A DNA stretch of 64,000 bases, taken from Streptomyces sp. 71268. GTDB taxonomy: Bacteria > Actinomycetota > Actinomycetes > Streptomycetales > Streptomycetaceae. The DNA is taken from NCBI RefSeq assembly GCF_029392895.1, contig NZ_CP114200.1:7942501-8006500 (forward strand). Direction: 5' to 3'. Of this stretch, positions 61,301 through 64,000 are shown piece after piece; positions within the stretch are counted from its first letter, which is position 1; each line of letters starts with the position of its first letter. A program made the translations under genes and the position numbers. The notes under the pieces are model-generated. The model did not search any database, was not told the origin of the DNA, and saw only the letters and a list, made by a program, of their open reading frames with translations.

Positions 61301-62543
61301 CCACGTCGGGGACGTCACGGTGGGGCCGGCGCAGGACAGCCGCTCGCTGTCCGGCGTACGCCACGAGTTCCGCGACACCCGGCACCGCGACGTCACCTAC
61401 ACGCCGACCGCCACCACCCGGTTCCGCGAGTACTTCCACCCGGACATCACCCGGCGCACCGAACTCGTCACCCGGCGCGGCCCGGACAACCCGGGCCCCA
61501 CCGGCCAGGGCTGGCCCGTACCCAGCACTCGCAGGCCGGAGCCGCCGGAGTTGAGCCACCTCGTGCCCACCTTCACCTGGGAGCGCGAGGTGGACCACGA
61601 GCGGCACCGGGTGACGCGCACCCGCCACCGCGCCGGGGTGCGGGCCTACCTCAAGCGCCCCTGGTACTCGTCGGGCGACGACGAGATGCTGGCCGTCGTC
61701 CTCGACCCGGGCGCCGCCCCGGGCCCCGACCTGCCCGACCACCTGGTGACCCGCTACGCGACGGACCCGCTGTGGGCGGACCGCACCGCCTCGCCCCTCC
61801 TCGCGCCCGCCAACTTTCCCAACGCCACGGCCACCGCGACCGATCGCGCGCTGGCCGAGCCGGTCGACGGACAACAGGTGACGGCCGCCGTCGCGGCGTT
61901 CACACCGGAGTACGACGAGAGCCTGCGACTGTGGTACTGCGACATCGACGTCAGCCTGGGCGAACTGGCCGATGCCACCGCGTACTTCCCGTACCTGCGG
62001 CTGGCCCTGGCGCGCTACCAGCCGCACTCCATCGATCCGCTGCACCTGTCGAAGGTGACTACGACGGAGTTCACCCAACTGGTGCCGCGACGCACGGCCA
62101 CCGGGTCCATGACCTCCGACGGCAGGATCCAACTGGAGCTGGCCGGCCCGTTCGCGGCCAACTCGCTCGGCGAACGCGCCGGGACGGGCCTGCCAGGCAT
62201 CGCGGCCAGCCGGCGCGTGCGGGCCACCTTCCAGCGGCGCGAGGTGGCCGCCAGCGACCTGGCCTGGACCGACGTCGGGCCACCGGTGGAACTCGGCTGC
62301 GCGGCACGCGACGGCGGCTTCGTCTGGACCGGGCTGCTCACGCCCCCGTCCCCGCCCCTCGCGCCGCTGACGGCGCACCGGCTGCGGATCGAGGAGCACG
62401 AGACGTACCTGACCGATACGGCCACCGCCACCGACACGGTCACCGTGGGCGGCGGGCCGCTCCCGGTGGGCCGCCGGCTGATCCACGCCGACCACTTCGC
62501 CCTGACGCGCACACTGCTGGGCAAGCTCGTGCTCCAGGAGTGA
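58302..62543 (+). CDS. Giant protein of unknown function, second of a pair
   Basis: A 1413-residue protein without known domain, signal peptide or membrane helix. It opens RWTVLPDGLTTDAKLRLTVL and VTPRLTGGTTLGDFADFVDW, continues with a beta-rich N-terminal region, a Pro-rich linker at about 155-165, and an acidic section (PAPPEPGAEPDPPPPPPERP at about 250-270). The middle has HHYVHQALFGWHGWSLAAPP and LRYGRTYRLRARLVDLAGNG, the latter like an Ig or fibronectin-type strand. Late sections (FREYFHPDITRRTELVTRRG, HLVPTFTWEREVDHERHRVT) include repeated beta strands. Start ATG 58302 is 3 nt after the first giant gene, so the two are one operon and probably one complex. Confidence 0.85.
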   Translation: MPESIRWTVLPDGLTTDAKLRLTVLVTPRLTGGTTLGDFADFVDWPRTLARYAGALQVEFRAAPGGASATVPTTVRPDRYPPPDSTLWCELFPTDTRVTVPTAALLAADAEPITLRSFPSRAVHAQVTTLYENAATATAARRAFPDPGGEGVAAPGGAPSVPPQPPPSWDHPQTDDLTTPLTEPVRDLARSVGASYQRLDRLIGRAPTEGSGEPATEAAANPYRPRYIDRSHPDYAPFQAELGLAEAYRFYDRRPAPPEPGAEPDPPPPPPERPDLDFHAACALLADYPELLRRFGLALDLLVTPPPGLADQWQARVTFAPPHEGLNGDESLRPWTRLRHVAGQRFEAYADDAGPYGHRMLGLGDSRVHVTDLDVDGAAMKFVEFSRIFDQLFTSPSEPAGAIAPETTAPPALHGAGLTVLVEGRDADLADQLEADARHVAGVDQSGIPLSAAVLDASHLVRGYRVDVGVVDDATGQVARWYPLCARTGSYAIRRPGKPPVTIQAEPDEGHVKASTLTQDRTDERHHYVHQALFGWHGWSLAAPPPGRTIGEDNLPQVPEPDLSPDFPLDTSFRPRPGSLPALRYGRTYRLRARLVDLAGNGPDLDADTPPNAVTQALTYGRWEPVPPPAVIPRWPFLEGESEPRLVIRSTVSDDGTPLPPDMWAIQRNAEVPDHEAQTPVDKLDRRYRPFDERHVSPPKTALQMAEQHGLYDAAFGPGKPPAQRRQFFAAASREAGSYLDTRVSLAEDPDRVIDLKAIGAIHVAKHGPHDPVPLTPLPVPRGAGLAPGEYVVHDGRGLLLPYLPDVLARGVSFRGLPGGKPTETYAFPGPWPQARPLRLKIEEGSGPPVWRGLVDRELTVFLPKATFATVRMSCHVHRDDLTTFHQWRLLTGTPLWSDPTTGLPPEKREELTDAAADGENWLITPWVELTLVHAVEKPLERPVIGDLTFRRRAEETFADLGGSVRNHAGSTGRVDVDATWQEWIDDVTQDAPERVTVHAHVGDVTVGPAQDSRSLSGVRHEFRDTRHRDVTYTPTATTRFREYFHPDITRRTELVTRRGPDNPGPTGQGWPVPSTRRPEPPELSHLVPTFTWEREVDHERHRVTRTRHRAGVRAYLKRPWYSSGDDEMLAVVLDPGAAPGPDLPDHLVTRYATDPLWADRTASPLLAPANFPNATATATDRALAEPVDGQQVTAAVAAFTPEYDESLRLWYCDIDVSLGELADATAYFPYLRLALARYQPHSIDPLHLSKVTTTEFTQLVPRRTATGSMTSDGRIQLELAGPFAANSLGERAGTGLPGIAASRRVRATFQRREVAASDLAWTDVGPPVELGCAARDGGFVWTGLLTPPSPPLAPLTAHRLRIEEHETYLTDTATATDTVTVGGGPLPVGRRLIHADHFALTRTLLGKLVLQE

Positions 62544-62556
62544 CCTGCCCGCGCGA

Positions 62557-62577
62557 GGCGCCCCGGGCGGGGGCGCC
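62557..62577 (+). terminator. Terminator after the giant operon
   Basis: Perfect 8-bp stem GGCGCCCC (62557-62564) / GGGGCGCC (62570-62577) with a 5-nt loop, 13 nt past the stop codon. Confidence 0.65.
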
Positions 62578-62587
62578 CCGCCGGGGC

Positions 62588-63036
62588 TCAGCCGAACCTG
62601 ACGCCGTGCGCGACGGTCAGCGTCGGACCGCCGTTCCAGGTGCCACCGCGCGCCGGCACGGTGGCGATCCTCCCGGAGGCGCGACAGTCGGAGAACCGGT
62701 AGACGGTGGCCACCGTGTCCGTGCGGTTGCTGGCGTTGGCCGCGCCGCCGTTGAGCGTGCGGCACCCGTTGGGCGGGTCGGAGATGGTGTCCGGCCTGTT
62801 GTTGTCCGCCCGGAGGGGATGTGGGGGGCGATGCCCACCGGAGAGGTCGTCAATCCGGGCTCACCCGAATGGACCTGCACCCAGGGGCGGAAGCGGCTGC
62901 CGCGACACAGGTAGGTGAAGCGGAGGTGGCACGCGCGTCGGGAGGGGGGGCGGTGCACGGGCCGCGCGCCGCGGAGTGTTAACTGTTTGTTGCGCTGTCC
63001 GGCGCTCCAACGGCCCTTCCGTGTGGCCCGGTTCAC
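62588..63036 (-). pseudogene. Frameshifted remnant of a small Cys-containing protein gene
   Basis: Two minus-strand frames read as one protein if joined. The upstream one gives CHLRFTYLCRGSRFRPWVQV and HSGEPGLTTSPVGIAPHIPS; near 62810 one extra G shifts the frame, and the downstream one gives DNNRPDTISDPPNGCRTLNG, ANASNRTDTVATVYRFSDCR and a final LTVAHGVRFG before the stop at 62588. The downstream piece alone has no start codon before an in-frame stop. I do not recognise the family; the paired Cys and Gly/Asn/Thr content suggest an exported or viral-structure-like protein, which is inference. The N-terminal boundary is uncertain. Confidence 0.42.
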
Positions 63037-63520
63037 ACCCGCACGCCTCGTTGTGAAACCCGTTTCGTCGTACGGCCACCGCGCTGACCACCACAGTTCG
63101 CGCGGGAGACGCAGGTCCGCGCCCTGATGCGCGCCGGGGCGCGGCGCGTGGAGGGCGCGGCCGGCTCGCGTGAGCGTGCATCACTGTGGAAAACGGCCTT
63201 CAGTGCGCTCTTGTGTCATGTACGCGGGGTGCGCCAAGGTTCAGCCACGGCAGCCCGTCACCCACCTCGTACCGACCGCCTGCACCGGCGCTCGCCCCCA
63301 CGGGAGCGACGGACTGCCTGAGCTGCCGCGACACCTCCGGCGGGGGCCGGCACACCGACCTCCACCAGACCGCGACAGCACGGCTCGGCTCGGCAACACG
63401 GTCCGTCCCAGGCACCTCCCTCGGCCACTCCGTCGCCGAGCCCGAAGAGAACCGCGCATGCAGACCCTGCATCCCCAGCGCGCGTACCGCAGCGCGCCAC
63501 GATGAGGAGGACCCCTCACC
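63037..63520. other. Upstream region of the protease gene
   Basis: About 480 bases without a convincing gene. It should carry the promoter of the secreted protease. No hairpin or operator stands out. Confidence 0.45.
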
Positions 63521-64000
63521 ATGGCAATACCCATGCGCAAGTCCCGACTGGCCACGGCGGTCGCCGCAGTGGCCGCCGTCACCGCCATCGGCGCCGTCTC
63601 CGCGCTCCCCGCCCAGGCCACCGAGGCCAAGGCCGCCGAGGGCCGGATCGTCGACGCGGGCACGGCCGGCGCCATCAAGGGCAGCTACATCGTCACCCTG
63701 AACAAGGCCGCCGGGATCGCCTCCACGTCGGGCGAGGGCAAGAGCCTGATCGCCGAGTACGGCGGCACCGTCAGACACACCTACACGGCCGCCCTCAACG
63801 GCTACTCCGCGCAGCTCAGCGAGCGCGAGGCGAAGAAGCTCGCCGCCGACCCGGCCGTCGACCAGGTCATCCAGGACACCGCGGTGCACGCGACCGCCAC
63901 CCAGACCAACCCGCCCAACTGGGGCCTGGACCGCATCGACCAGGCCAACCTGCCGCTGGACCAGAAGTACACCTACCCCGACAGCGCGGGCGGCGGCACC
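63521..64000 (+). CDS. S8 family (subtilisin-like) secreted serine protease, partial
   Basis: The first 160 residues of a secreted subtilase; the gene runs off the right edge. A Sec signal peptide is clear (KSRLATAVAAVAAVTAIGAV, cleavage near LPAQATEA). Residues about 50-125 are an I9-type propeptide inhibitor domain (GSYIVTLNKAAGIA, YTAALNGYSAQLSEREAKKL, DPAVDQVIQDTAVHA). The mature enzyme begins around NPPNWGLDRIDQANLPLDQK, typical of the proteinase-K-like subfamily of Streptomyces. The catalytic Asp, His and Ser lie beyond the window. ATG 63521 follows GAGGAGG; ATG 63532 is a possible alternative. Confidence 0.92.
   Translation, partial: MAIPMRKSRLATAVAAVAAVTAIGAVSALPAQATEAKAAEGRIVDAGTAGAIKGSYIVTLNKAAGIASTSGEGKSLIAEYGGTVRHTYTAALNGYSAQLSEREAKKLAADPAVDQVIQDTAVHATATQTNPPNWGLDRIDQANLPLDQKYTYPDSAGGGT

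Noticed and set aside
58562..62914. A 1450-residue open frame on the plus strand
   Set aside because: It is the +2 shadow of the second giant gene: Arg/Pro/Gly-rich, no ribosome site, and codon bias fits the other frame.

Overview
The window is high-GC DNA with strongly biased codons, GTG and TTG starts, DUF2510, DUF574 and XRE/HATPase families, and dense LuxR-type two-component systems. That combination points to Streptomyces or a close actinomycete relative. I saw no rRNA, tRNA, CRISPR array, insertion sequence or replication origin. Family names come from recognising motifs by eye; no database search was run.

Layout. 1-11.5 kb is mostly core metabolism: a partial Lrp/AsnC regulator, a phosphoribosyltransferase plus alpha/beta hydrolase pair, a FUSC-type membrane protein, a YciI-like protein, a beta-propeller lactonase, a CbiX-like protein, an N-acetylglucosamine-kinase-like ATPase next to a DUF2510/LURP-like protein, uracil-DNA glycosylase and a YqjM-type old yellow enzyme. 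11.7-20.6 kb is a compact minus-strand locus: a stand-alone acyl carrier protein, larE, larB and larC (nickel-pincer nucleotide cofactor synthesis), a fatty acyl reductase fused to a HAD phosphatase, a LarA-family protein and a PlsC-type acyltransferase. It sits exactly between the old yellow enzyme gene and an ArsR-type regulator whose promoters share an operator motif.

21-34.6 kb holds an FprA-like ferredoxin reductase, two TetR regulators, a HAD hydrolase, a flavin monooxygenase, a regulatory patch (two DUF574 methyltransferases, an anti-sigma-like ATPase and an XRE regulator around a striking palindrome, plus a decayed kinase-like gene) and a two-component system whose kinase has an extra C-terminal extracytoplasmic domain. 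35-45 kb looks like a small uncharacterised biosynthetic cluster: PAS-LuxR regulator, MFS exporter, ferritin-like diiron protein, hotdog protein, acyl carrier protein, fatty acyl-AMP ligase, an unassigned protein and a convergent two-component system.

45-64 kb contains a HTH/STAND-NTPase protein with 14 WD40 repeats, a frameshifted secreted GH16 glucanase, an MFS transporter, a GntR regulator, a secreted TIM-barrel-like protein, a two-gene operon for proteins of 1228 and 1413 residues that match no family I know, a frameshifted remnant, and the start of a secreted subtilisin-like protease that runs off the window.

The strongest candidates for an undescribed system are the lar/lipid locus, the giant two-gene operon, and the acyl-AMP-ligase/diiron cluster.
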